Shown piece after piece: positions 1 to 7,265 of a DNA stretch of 37,362 nucleotides. The first letter of the stretch is position 1, and each line of letters begins with the position of its first letter. The position numbers and the translations under genes are program-made. The notes beneath the pieces are model-generated. The model did not search any database and had not been told where the DNA came from. It was given only the letters and a program-made list of their open reading frames with translations. The stretch is from Planctomycetaceae bacterium (GTDB lineage Bacteria > Planctomycetota > Phycisphaerae > Phycisphaerales > SM1A02). The stretch is taken from the NCBI GenBank assembly GCA_021297815.1, contig JAJTGK010000036.1, positions 1-37,362 of the forward strand, read 5' to 3'.

Positions 1-104
1 AACCGCGGCCAGGGTGGGTTTCAGGAGAGGGATGCGTTCGGGATCCCGCACTTGTCGCGTCGAGAAGGCGTGCGACCCGCAGCCTTTCGTCGGATTTTGC
101 CCGA

Positions 105-1172
105 CTACGGCTGCGCCAGCGTGTCGCGGCCCTTGATGCCGAAGGTCGTCAGGTAGTGCACGGAGGTCTTCACCAGGAAGTCATGCGCGAAGGTGCCGTT
201 GTAGCCAAATCCTCCGACGGGCGTCGAGCGCATCCACAGCTTCGCGCCGCCCGCGCGCTCCTCGGCGTCCATCGCCTCCTGCGTGGTGAAGACGCGCACC
301 GAGCCGTCGAAGAAGAGTGCCAGCGACCGCGAGCGCATCGACTGGTTCCATGCGTACGGCGTGGTGCCGCCCGCGATGCTCGGGTTGACGCCAGGCGAGT
401 TCTCCATCGCGTGCCGCTCCAGCATGCGCGTCTTGAGCGACGGATGCACGCACTGCGCGTTGGTCGGAGACTGGTGGCCGAATCCGCCCGCGGTGGTCGT
501 CGCGTTGGGAGGGCGGAAGATGGGGCTTGAAGCGCTCGAGCCGTCACCCATGACCGAGGGGTGGAACATCGCCGCGGGCGAGTAGTCGTAGGTCGAGTAG
601 GCGTAGCCGTCGACCTCGAAATCGCTGCCCGCATCGATGTTGCGCTGCACGCGCCTGTTCACGCCGGGATCGTCGGGCGCGTAGAACGCCTGGTCGAGGA
701 ATCGGCCGCCGACATACTGGTTGAACTGCCGCACATTCTGAAGGCGGAACGCGCCGATGCCGGGGTTCGAGGTGAACTGAAACGCAGTCAGGAAGGCGCC
801 GCCACCCGTCGTGTCGGTGGGGCAGCCTGGACCCGCGACATAGGTCTGGCCCGCGGCGTTCGTGCCGAAGACCGCGGGCTCGACGCAGCCGTTCACCTGC
901 TGGTACGAGGAGAAGTTCCCGCCGTACTGGCCGAGGTTGTCTGGGCACATCGTGAACTGACGATCGTTGAAATCGGCCGCATACGACGCATGCGCCGCCG
1001 AGAGCGAGGCCATCTGTGTCGCCGACTGCGCGCGCATGGCGTTGCAGCCGACCTTGCGGAAGACGGGCACGGCGGTCACCGCGACCGCTGCAACCGCCGC
1101 GGCCGCGACAGCGGTCTCGACCAAGGTGATGCCGCGACGCGCGAGCGAATGGGAGTGTTGTGTGCGAAGCAT
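105..1172 (-). CDS. Type IV prepilin-like / pseudopilin protein (paralogue 1)
   Basis: This 355-residue protein carries a class III (prepilin) signal: a short basic leader ending in RRG, a predicted cleavage site between Gly14 and Ile15, and Glu at mature position 5 (ITLVE). A strongly hydrophobic Ala/Val helix follows. The body holds a SYAADFNDRQ stretch and an FFDGSV motif near residue 287, features of the DUF1559-like, H-x9-DG-type pseudopilins abundant in planctomycetes. It is probably exported and assembled or surface-anchored through a type II secretion or type IV pilus machine; no such machine is encoded here. The frame stays open far upstream, but the start at 1172 is preferred because it gives the intact prepilin leader and has an AAAGGA ribosome site just upstream. 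It lies 14 bp behind its paralogue, so the two are probably cotranscribed. The exact function is unknown. Confidence 0.85.
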   Translation of the reverse strand: MLRTQHSHSLARRGITLVETAVAAAAVAAVAVTAVPVFRKVGCNAMRAQSATQMASLSAAHASYAADFNDRQFTMCPDNLGQYGGNFSSYQQVNGCVEPAVFGTNAAGQTYVAGPGCPTDTTGGGAFLTAFQFTSNPGIGAFRLQNVRQFNQYVGGRFLDQAFYAPDDPGVNRRVQRNIDAGSDFEVDGYAYSTYDYSPAAMFHPSVMGDGSSASSPIFRPPNATTTAGGFGHQSPTNAQCVHPSLKTRMLERHAMENSPGVNPSIAGGTTPYAWNQSMRSRSLALFFDGSVRVFTTQEAMDAEERAGGAKLWMRSTPVGGFGYNGTFAHDFLVKTSVHYLTTFGIKGRDTLAQP

Positions 1173-1186
1173 GGTGTGTCCTTTCT

Positions 1187-2224
1187 TCACTCGCGTGCGA
1201 GAAGATCGCGGCCGAGGATGCCGTCGGTGGTGAGCATGTGAAATCCCGTCGCAAGGCCGTCGAACGAACCGCCGGGCCTCCATCCCCCCACGCCGTACGG
1301 CGTATCGTCGGACCACAGGCCGTCGCCCGACTTCGAGGCGAGCCGCACGATCAGGTCGTCGCCCTCGGCCTGCGCCATCGACACCGGCTGCACGCTGCCG
1401 TCGAAGAAGAGCGTGTAGGGCGCGCTCTTGCGCCCCGCGCTGAACACGAGCCCGTCGACGGGCGCGTTGCGGAACCAGCCGTACTCGGTCATGCGCGACT
1501 TGAGCGACGGATGCGTGCACTGCGCGACCGCGGGCGATCGGTAGCTGTCGGCGAACGACGCGGGCGGCTGGAATCCTCCGTCGGCGCGCGCGCGCAGGAC
1601 GCCGGGATTCAGCATCGCCGCGGGCGAAAGCGCGTAGCTCGAGAACGCGATGCCGTCGTCGGCCCCCGCGAGCGGGTATCTGAACTCGGCGGCCGATGCG
1701 AATTCGGTCGACGCCGCCGCGTAGTTCGGGTCGTCCTCGGCGAACCACTCGGGCGAGTAGAAGTTGCGCGAGACATACTCGCGGAAGCCCCAGATGTTGA
1801 GCAGGCGGAACGAGCCTGTCCGAGCAAGCTCGCCGTTGGTCGCGTCGAAGTTCATCGGGCGGTACGAGATCCAGTTGCCGCAGCTGCCGAAGGAGTTGCA
1901 GCCGAGGCCGATGCCCCAGATCGACCCCGAATCCTTGCCAAGCCAGATGTCGGGGCAGCCGTTCGCGTTGCGGTACAGGATGCAGGTGTCGCCGTACGCG
2001 CCCGCATCCTGCGGCATGACGCCCCATTGGCGACCGTTGAAGTCGTTGGCGTAGCAGGCGTGCGCCTCGCCGAGTTCGGCCAGTTTCCACTGCGAATCGG
2101 CCCCACCGCCGAGCGCGGCGGGCACCGTGACGGCGATGCAGGAGAGGATGCCCACCGCGGCGGCCCCCACCAGCGTCTCTGCGAGCGTGATTCCGCGGCG
2201 ATCCACCTGTCGTTCGCGAAGCAT
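1187..2224 (-). CDS. Type IV prepilin-like / pseudopilin protein (paralogue 2)
   Basis: This 345-residue protein has a prepilin leader with predicted cleavage between Gly11 and Ile12, followed by ITLAE with Glu at position +5 and a hydrophobic helix (residues about 12-35). It shares with the next gene the CYANDFNGRQ segment, the FFDGSV motif and a C-terminus of the form GI-GRD-LA, so the two are tandem paralogues from a local duplication that have since diverged. The internal region (residues about 90-250) contains several Cys and aromatic residues and resembles the variable region of planctomycete DUF1559-type proteins. It is the first gene of a likely two-gene transcript. Its substrate or structural role cannot be read from the sequence. 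Confidence 0.85.
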   Translation of the reverse strand: MLRERQVDRRGITLAETLVGAAAVGILSCIAVTVPAALGGGADSQWKLAELGEAHACYANDFNGRQWGVMPQDAGAYGDTCILYRNANGCPDIWLGKDSGSIWGIGLGCNSFGSCGNWISYRPMNFDATNGELARTGSFRLLNIWGFREYVSRNFYSPEWFAEDDPNYAAASTEFASAAEFRYPLAGADDGIAFSSYALSPAAMLNPGVLRARADGGFQPPASFADSYRSPAVAQCTHPSLKSRMTEYGWFRNAPVDGLVFSAGRKSAPYTLFFDGSVQPVSMAQAEGDDLIVRLASKSGDGLWSDDTPYGVGGWRPGGSFDGLATGFHMLTTDGILGRDLLARE

Positions 2225-2307
2225 GTGTGGCTCCTTTCGCAGCCCGAGCGGGCCTTTGGCGGTGCATACGCAGGCCTTCGGTCGCGATGGCGGGAAGCCG
2301 TGCGATT

Positions 2308-3078
2308 TCAGCCGTCGAGCACGGAATCGAGCAGAAGCGGCAGCGGCTCGAGGGAATCGAGGATCAGGTCGGGCGCCGGGTCGAGCGACTCGACCGGCTG
2401 CCCGTGGTTGTATCCACCGCGCACGACGAGACTTGGCATGCGGGCGGCCTTCGCGGCGCCCACATCGTTCGCGCTGTCTCCGACCATCCAGCCGTGCTGC
2501 GCGTCGAGCCGTCGCAGCGCCTCGAAGAGCGGCGCCGGATCCGGTTTTCGGACCGGCATCGAGTCGCCGCCGATCACGACCGACACATGCGCGCGCCAGC
2601 CGAGCGCGTCGACGATGCGTTCGGTCGGCGCAAGCGGCTTGTTGGTCACGATCGCGACGCCGAGCCCGCGGCGCTGCGCGTCGGCGAGGGCCGCGGTCGC
2701 GCCGGCGAGCGGCACCGTGTGGTCGACGCAGACGCGCTCGTAGATCGCGCGGAACCGCGGCATCGCCGCATCGACGAAGGCGTGGCGCTCGCGCGCGTCG
2801 GGTTCGCCGGCGAATCCGCTGAAGCGTCCGGCGATCGCGCGTTCGACGAGCGTCCGCGCGCCGTTCCCGACCCAGGTCGCGACCTCATCGCGCGTGCGGA
2901 CTGGCAGCCCGAGCTCGCGCAGCAGTTCGTTCACCGCGACGAAGATGTCCTGCACGCTGTCGACGAGTGTGCCGTCGAGGTCGAAGAGCACGGCCTCAGG
3001 CGCCACATGGCCGCGCAGGCGGGCGATCGCCGCGGCGTGGACTTCGGGCAGGTGGGTCGGGTGCGACACGCGCGTCAT
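2308..3078 (-). CDS. gph: HAD-superfamily phosphatase, phosphoglycolate phosphatase-like
   Basis: The 256-residue product is a class I HAD hydrolase. Motif I is FDLDGT with the nucleophile Asp33 and the acid/base Asp35; motif II is the Thr of IVTNK; motif III is the Lys of RKPDP; motif IV is GDSANDV near residue 195. An alpha-helical cap lies between motifs I and II, as in phosphoglycolate phosphatase (Gph/CbbZ), which removes phosphate from 2-phosphoglycolate made during oxidative DNA damage repair or by Rubisco oxygenation. The family also contains pyrophosphatases and sugar-phosphate phosphatases, so the substrate is inferred only from overall similarity. It stands alone on the minus strand, with 74 bp separating its start from the amidase-like gene. 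The N-terminal 27 residues before the fold are a little longer than usual. Confidence 0.8.
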   Translation of the reverse strand: MTRVSHPTHLPEVHAAAIARLRGHVAPEAVLFDLDGTLVDSVQDIFVAVNELLRELGLPVRTRDEVATWVGNGARTLVERAIAGRFSGFAGEPDARERHAFVDAAMPRFRAIYERVCVDHTVPLAGATAALADAQRRGLGVAIVTNKPLAPTERIVDALGWRAHVSVVIGGDSMPVRKPDPAPLFEALRRLDAQHGWMVGDSANDVGAAKAARMPSLVVRGGYNHGQPVESLDPAPDLILDSLEPLPLLLDSVLDG

Positions 3079-3152
3079 GGGACGCGATTCATAGCACGCC
3101 AGACGCGCACTGCGCCTGCATCAGCGGGCAAATGCGGCGGTGACGGCGGCGT

Positions 3153-3824
3153 TCAGTTGGCGATGTCGAGCGCGAACTGCGCCCGCGGGAACCAGCGGCC
3201 CGGGCTCGCGACCTCGGCGAGGTCGGAATGCATCACGACATTCGAGTCGGGGATGCCCGTCGCGCGCTGCAGGTCGTTCACGAGCGCGGCGAGGGCCTTC
3301 AGCTGGGCGTCGGTGAATTCGCGGCGCTCGCCGTTGCCGATCAGGCAGATGCCGATCGCGTTCTGGTTGAACCATGCGGCGTCGGGCGTGGCGCCCGCGG
3401 CGCGCTCGGTGACATGGGCGCCGCCCTGCTGCTCGAGCCAACGCGGACCCTGCAGGACCTCGCCGTCGGCCTGGCCGTTGCCGTTGCCGATCACGAAGTG
3501 GTAGCCCAGGCTTCCGAGGCCCCAGGCCTCATGCTGGCGCGCGATGTCGACCGCGGTGCCCGCGGCGGTGGCCGAGTGGTGGATCACGATCGCCTGCCAG
3601 CGGCCGGGCGCGACCTCGACCTGCGCGCTTCCGCGCGCCGAGTCGGCCTGCGCGACCTTGACCGCGGGCAGGGCCTGCCAATTGTCGCCGACGAGCAGTG
3701 CGCCGCCTGCGAGCGTCATGGTGGCGAGAAACCCACCCCACACGATGCCCGTGCGCTTCGGGTGGATGTTGCGCTTCTTGGAGCTCGAGCGCGACGACGA
3801 CGACTTTGCTGGCTTCCGTGCCAA
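3153..3824 (-). CDS. Membrane-anchored N-acetylmuramoyl-L-alanine amidase-fold (PGRP/amidase_2) protein
   Basis: The protein has a basic Ser/Lys-rich N-terminus, one membrane segment (residues about 25-46) and an amidase_2/PGRP domain (about 75-223). Visible family hallmarks are IVIHHSA (His82/83, zinc ligand), YHFVIGNG, and VVMHSD (His199, second ligand). The family normally has a Cys or Asp just before PG as third ligand; here the sequence is ASPGRWFP, with Ser207 in that place, so zinc binding and hydrolysis are uncertain. If active it would cleave the amide bond between MurNAc and L-Ala in the periplasm; if not, it may only bind peptidoglycan. A TTG start at 3824 is chosen because GAGGA sits six bases upstream; the longer open frame upstream reads as low-complexity Arg/Ala sequence. 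It may be the last gene of the rex-led group. Confidence 0.75.
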   Translation of the reverse strand: MARKPAKSSSSRSSSKKRNIHPKRTGIVWGGFLATMTLAGGALLVGDNWQALPAVKVAQADSARGSAQVEVAPGRWQAIVIHHSATAAGTAVDIARQHEAWGLGSLGYHFVIGNGNGQADGEVLQGPRWLEQQGGAHVTERAAGATPDAAWFNQNAIGICLIGNGERREFTDAQLKALAALVNDLQRATGIPDSNVVMHSDLAEVASPGRWFPRAQFALDIAN

Positions 3825-3925
3825 GGGCTGTCCTCGATGAGGTGGCGAACGGTAGCGGAAATCGGCCACGCCGCGCGCGCGGCTGCAGGATTTCCCAACG
3901 CCGTCTCCACCGAAGGTCGCCGCGC

Positions 3926-4150
3926 TCAGCTTGGCTGCGTGAGTCGGGCGCGAAGCGCAGGCTGCGGGCGACCGAACACATCGGGCTCCTCGAGCGGGAC
4001 ATAGCGCTGGCGCATGCGGTCGTGCGTCTCGAACTGGTTGCGCGGCATGTCGCTCGGGAAGAGGACGCGCTGGCATCCGCCCGCGGCAAACGCCGCGGCG
4101 AGAAGGCCAAGCAATGCGAGCGCTCGGACGGTCGGACGCATGGCGGCCAT
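3926..4150 (-). CDS. Small lipoprotein of unknown function
   Basis: A 74-residue product (71 if the second Met, at 4141, is used) with a hydrophobic signal ending AAFAAGGCQ, a plausible lipobox with Cys as the lipidated residue. The mature part is only about 45 residues and rich in Arg and Pro (NQFETHDRMRQRYVPLEEPDVFGRPQPALRARL). Such short lipoproteins with an RYVPLEEPD-like core seem typical of Phycisphaerae, but I know of no function. It begins one base after the end of the preceding lipoprotein gene, indicating translational coupling in a rex-lipoprotein-lipoprotein unit. Its gene is too short to be convincing on coding statistics alone; the signal peptide and spacing are the main support. 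Confidence 0.65.
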   Translation of the reverse strand: MAAMRPTVRALALLGLLAAAFAAGGCQRVLFPSDMPRNQFETHDRMRQRYVPLEEPDVFGRPQPALRARLTQPS

Positions 4151-4151
4151 G

Positions 4152-4826
4152 CTAGCGCGCTCCCTGCGCGTCGGTGGCGCGGGGCCGCGCGGGCAGGAGA
4201 CGCATGGTCGCGATGGCGGGAAAGGCGCGGCCTGTCGCGCCATCGGTGAACTCGGCCGACACCGACAGGCCCGTCGGCGGCGTGGTGCCCTTCCAGGACA
4301 CGGGGAGTTCGACCGTGTAGTGCGTGCCCATGAAGCCCGAGCGGTACGCGTCGCGCAGGGCCTTCGGGCCGAGCGTGACGCTGCCAGCGGGCTGCGGGGC
4401 CTCGCCTGCCACGACCGCGGCGACCGAGACCTTGAGCGAGCCCGCGACCTGGAGGAAGCGGCCGCGACCGTCGGTCGGGGCGAAGACGAGCGCGACTTCC
4501 GCGCTGTTGGCGTCGACAAGGGTGGCGGAGGAGAGCGTGGACACCGAGAAGGCCGCAAGCGCGGGGGTCGCCTCGGCGAGTTCGTGGTCGGAGGTGGCGG
4601 CGCCTGGGGTCGCGACGCGCTTGGCGAGCTCGGTCTCGAGCTCGGCGATGCGGGCGCGGGCCGCGTCGCGCTCGCGCGTGCGAACGGCAAGCTCCTCGCG
4701 GGCCTTGTCGGCGTCGTTTGGCACAAGGGCGCGGCCGCGGCAACCGACTGTGGCAAAGGCCGACGCAAGCATGAGCGTGGCGAGGCTGGCGCTGCGCGTG
4801 GAAAGACCGTGCACGCCGCTACCCAT
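4152..4826 (-). CDS. Coiled-coil lipoprotein of unknown function
   Basis: With the start at 4826 the product is 224 residues. It has a lipoprotein-type signal (LATLMLASAFATVGC) followed by a short heptad-patterned coiled coil (KAREELAVRTRERDAARARIAELETELAKRV) and a beta-rich C-terminal half without a recognised family. The ATG at 4826 overlaps the last bases of rex (ATGGGTAG), which favours this start over the upstream ATG at 4856 and suggests translational coupling. The layout, a lipid anchor, a rod and a globular domain, resembles envelope accessory proteins, but no enzyme motif was seen. The gene is followed after one base by a second small lipoprotein gene. Confidence 0.75.
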   Translation of the reverse strand: MGSGVHGLSTRSASLATLMLASAFATVGCRGRALVPNDADKAREELAVRTRERDAARARIAELETELAKRVATPGAATSDHELAEATPALAAFSVSTLSSATLVDANSAEVALVFAPTDGRGRFLQVAGSLKVSVAAVVAGEAPQPAGSVTLGPKALRDAYRSGFMGTHYTVELPVSWKGTTPPTGLSVSAEFTDGATGRAFPAIATMRLLPARPRATDAQGAR

Positions 4827-5496
4827 GCGTGGTGTCCTCGGGGTCGGCATCGACATCCTCTGGTTCCGAAGCGCCCGCCACCTGGAACGCCAGCTGCTCG
4901 AGCGCGACGGTGAAGTCGACGCTGACGATGCTGATGCCGTCGCGCACCACGATGCGGCGAGGCGCGAAGTTCAGGATGCCCTTGATGCCCGCCGCGACGA
5001 GCGCGTCGGCCACCTGCTGCGCGGAGTCGCGCGGCACGGCGATGATGCCGAGCTCGATGCCCTCCACCGCGACGGCCTTCGCAAGGTCCGACATCGGCCG
5101 CACCTTCAGATCGCCGACCTCGCGCCCGACCATGGCCGCGCCGCCGTCGAACACCGCGACGATCGAGAAGCCCTCCTTGCGGAAGCGGTCGTAGCTCACG
5201 AGCGCGCGGCCGATGTTACCTGCGCCGACCACGCACGCCGTCCACGCGCGGTCGCGGCCCATGATGCGCCGCAGCGACGCGATGAGGTCGGCGACGCGGT
5301 AGCCGCGGCCAGGGTGGCCGAGCTGGCCGAAGATCGCGAGGTCCTTGCGCACCTGCGCGTCGGTGAGGCCGAGCGACAGGCCGAGCGCCTTCGAGTTGAC
5401 GGTTTCCTCGCCCTGCTCGAGGCGGCTCGAGAGCTCGCGCAGATACAGGCTCAGGCGGCGCGCGGCGGGCTTGGGAATGTCGCGGCGATGCGGCAC
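4819..5496 (-). CDS. rex: Redox-sensing transcriptional repressor Rex
   Basis: This 225-residue protein matches Rex over its whole length. The N-terminal winged helix (about 5-75) contains SKALGLSLGLTDAQVRKDLAIFGQLGHPGRGY, the conserved DNA-recognition region. The C-terminal Rossmann domain has the NAD(H) loop VVGAGNIGRAL (Gly91-Gly96), then DGG after the second strand, IIAVPRDSAQQVADALVAAGIKGILNFAP and the C-terminal swapped helix (VDFTVALEQLAFQV). Rex senses the NADH/NAD ratio and represses fermentation and respiration genes. It is divergent from metF with 42 bp between the start codons and heads a group with two lipoproteins and an amidase-fold protein. No clear palindromic Rex operator was found in the short divergent gap. 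Confidence 0.93.
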   Translation of the reverse strand: MPHRRDIPKPAARRLSLYLRELSSRLEQGEETVNSKALGLSLGLTDAQVRKDLAIFGQLGHPGRGYRVADLIASLRRIMGRDRAWTACVVGAGNIGRALVSYDRFRKEGFSIVAVFDGGAAMVGREVGDLKVRPMSDLAKAVAVEGIELGIIAVPRDSAQQVADALVAAGIKGILNFAPRRIVVRDGISIVSVDFTVALEQLAFQVAGASEPEDVDADPEDTTHG

Positions 5497-5538
5497 GGCG
5501 GCATCTTACGCGGCCAAGGGAGCCGCTACCCTTCGAGA

Positions 5539-6435
5539 ATGCATGTGGCGGACATCTTCGCGCGCGGCGCGACCACGATGAGCTTCGAGTTCTTCCCCCC
5601 GCGCAACAACGCGGGCTGGGAGACGCTGTACCGCTCGATCGCCGAGTTCGAGCCGCTGGGGCCGAGCTTCGTGTCGGTGACCTACGGCGCGGGCGGAACG
5701 ACGCGCGACAACACGCACGCGCTCGTCGTGCGGCTGCGCCGCGAGACGAGCCTCGAGCCCGTGCCGCACCTGACCTGCTTCGGGCATACGAAGGATGAGA
5801 TCCGAGCGATCCTCGAGCGGTACGCGCTGAGCGATGTGACGACCGTGCTCGCGCTGCGCGGCGATCCGCCGAAAGGCGCGCGGCTGCTGGCGCCGGGCGA
5901 CTTTCCGCACGCCGCTGATCTCGTGCGGTTCATCAAGCGCGAGGGCGAGCGGCTTGGCGTCAACGGGGGCCGCGGGTTCGGGATCGGCGTGGCAGGGTTT
6001 CCCGAGGGTCATCCCGAGACGCCGAACACGCTCGAGCAGCTCGATCACCTGAAGGCGAAGTGCGACGAGGGCGCGGACTACATCGTGACGCAGCTCTTCT
6101 TCGACAACCACGCGTTCCACGACTGGCGCGCGCGGTGCGAGCTCGGCGGGATCAGGGTTCCGATCATCGCGGGAATCATGCCCGTGACGAGCGCGGGTGG
6201 GTTGAAGCGCATGGCGGATCTTGCGGCGGGCACACGGTTTCCCGCGCCGCTCCTGAAGGCGATCCAGCGGTGCCGTGGCAACGCCGAGGCGATCGAGAGC
6301 GCGGGCATCCATTGGGCGACCGAGCAGTGCCGCGATCTCCTCGACCACGATGTGGCGGGAATCCACTTCTACACGCTCAACAAGACCGACGCGACGAAGC
6401 GGATCTACAAGTCGCTTGGGGTGCGCGCGGAGTAG
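5539..6435 (+). CDS. metF: 5,10-methylenetetrahydrofolate reductase
   Basis: This 298-residue protein is MetF: it reduces 5,10-methylene-THF to 5-methyl-THF with FAD, supplying methyl groups for methionine synthesis. Family segments include SFEFFPPRN at the N-terminus with the catalytic Glu of FEFFPP, VTYGAGGTTR, PHLTCFGHTKDEI, LALRGDPPKG, GVAGFPEGHPE, YIVTQLFFDN, GIMPVTS and HFYTLNK near the end. The length is normal for the bacterial enzyme without a regulatory domain. The start at 5539 is the first in-frame ATG that gives the family N-terminus; the frame is open far upstream but covers rex in antisense. It is a single gene, divergent from rex and followed by a palindrome-rich convergent gap. 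Confidence 0.93.
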   Translation: MHVADIFARGATTMSFEFFPPRNNAGWETLYRSIAEFEPLGPSFVSVTYGAGGTTRDNTHALVVRLRRETSLEPVPHLTCFGHTKDEIRAILERYALSDVTTVLALRGDPPKGARLLAPGDFPHAADLVRFIKREGERLGVNGGRGFGIGVAGFPEGHPETPNTLEQLDHLKAKCDEGADYIVTQLFFDNHAFHDWRARCELGGIRVPIIAGIMPVTSAGGLKRMADLAAGTRFPAPLLKAIQRCRGNAEAIESAGIHWATEQCRDLLDHDVAGIHFYTLNKTDATKRIYKSLGVRAE

Positions 6436-6495
6436 GCGGCGGCGCGCGGGGCGGGCGGGCGGCGCGCGGTTCCTCGCCGTCGTCGTGTCGTTGAC

Positions 6496-6514
6496 CGTCG
6501 GGCTTCGCCCGACG
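6496..6514. repeat. Perfect 8-bp hairpin with TTC loop
   Basis: Arms CGTCGGGC and GCCCGACG face each other around a three-base TTC. It lies 61 bp after the metF stop and could act as a terminator stem for metF, but there is no T-run. It is the first of several small hairpins in this gap. Confidence 0.7.
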
Positions 6515-6523
6515 CATCGTGCC

Positions 6524-6780
6524 GAGATTGTGAGATCTTGCGACCCAGTGGCTTCGCACTGGGCACCCGCCGCGCGAGGCGCGGCGGCGTCCTATGAAAC
6601 AACCACACCGGGTGTCGTTCGAGGAATCCGCGTGGGAACCACCCGAACCGCCGTCGGCCGAAGGCCGGTGGTGTTGAGCGCCGTTCGGAGAGTCCGTGCG
6701 TCAACCACCCGAATCGCCGTCGGCCGCAGGCCGACGGGTGCCCAGTCCGCAGGCACTGGGTCGCCCCGTACCACGATCTC
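6524..6780. repeat. Palindrome-rich element bounded by 46-nt inverted repeats
   Basis: The gap between metF and the next gene (6436-6840, no gene seen) contains an element whose ends, 6524-6569 and 6735-6780, are imperfect inverted repeats (36 of 46 positions match by eye). Each end holds its own hairpin with arms CCCAGT / ACTGGG. Inside are two 53-nt direct repeats, 6616-6668 and 6682-6734 (43 of 53 match, period 66), each ending in a hairpin centred on GGCC-GAA-GGCC or GGCC-GCA-GGCC. A further perfect 8-bp stem with a GAG loop sits at 6568-6586. No open reading frame with a recognisable family overlaps it. It could be a non-autonomous mobile element, a bidirectional terminator or a structured RNA. 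Confidence 0.65.
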
Positions 6781-6840
6781 GCGAGGGCGCGCGCGAAGCG
6801 CGGTCCTTCACCGCTTCAACGGCCACCAACGCGGGCGTCG

Positions 6841-7161
6841 CTATGCCTTGAGATCGATGCGATGCTCGCCACTGTCCTCAGGCGACGCGGGCTCCGACGC
6901 GGCGAAGCGCGGGTCGCGCGGCTGCCCACGCGGGCGGCGGTGCTTCCACTCCTCCGCCGCGTCGGGCTTCGGATCGATCGCCTCCGCCTTCGCGGGGTCG
7001 GAGAGCCGCACATCATCGCGCACCTGCGTGCGACGCGGGTCGACGGGCTCTGGCTTCGCCTTCTCGCGCGGGCGTGCGGCGGCCTGCTGCTGCCCGATGA
7101 ACGCGGCCTGGATTGCTCCTGGCGCAACGGGCTGGATGGGCGACGGGCCGAAGGCGCTCAC
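6841..7161 (-). CDS. Small hypothetical protein, acidic/basic, C-terminal HRIDLKA
   Basis: This 106-residue product starts with GTG at 7161. It has an Ala/Gln-rich N-terminal half (QAAFIGQQQAAARPREKAKPEPVDPRRTQVRDDVRLSDPAKAEAIDP) and a charged C-terminus ending in HRIDLKA. No signal peptide, membrane segment or enzyme motif is visible. The general plan, a short protein with VRLSDPA-like and terminal IDL-x-A motifs, recalls small uncharacterised planctomycete proteins encoded near flagellar or cell-wall genes; this is a recollection, not a search. No strong ribosome-binding site precedes the start. It lies between the palindrome element and the terminator of the VIT/vWA gene and faces metF convergently. 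Confidence 0.5.
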   Translation of the reverse strand: MSAFGPSPIQPVAPGAIQAAFIGQQQAAARPREKAKPEPVDPRRTQVRDDVRLSDPAKAEAIDPKPDAAEEWKHRRPRGQPRDPRFAASEPASPEDSGEHRIDLKA

Positions 7162-7200
7162 ACGGGGAAAATCGGCAGAGACACCCGCCGTTCCATGAAA

Positions 7201-7245
7201 AACCCGTGAAAAACAGCGCAGGCGGCCCCTGCAGGCCGCCTGCGC
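7201..7245 (-). terminator. Intrinsic terminator after the VIT/vWA gene
   Basis: A perfect 12-bp inverted repeat (7216-7227 with 7234-7245, six-base loop) is followed on the minus strand by a run of five T (7209-7213). It lies 20 bp beyond the stop codon of the large VIT/vWA gene and is the clearest Rho-independent terminator in the window. Confidence 0.85.
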
Positions 7246-7265
7246 GGGTTGATGCGGTCATCCCG

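Noticed and set aside
60-104. Terminator after the first prepilin gene
   Set aside because: Only a weak 5-bp stem with a seven-base loop and no convincing T-run.
105-2267. Single 720-residue minus-strand protein
   Set aside because: Only the last 355 residues look real; the upstream part is the second prepilin gene read in a wrong frame.
4324-6435. 703-residue plus-strand frame ending in metF
   Set aside because: The first 400 codons are antisense to rex and a lipoprotein; MetF begins at 5539.
6524-6540. Rex operator-like TTGTGA in the metF downstream region
   Set aside because: Only half of the palindrome resembles a Rex site and it is over 1 kb from the rex promoter.
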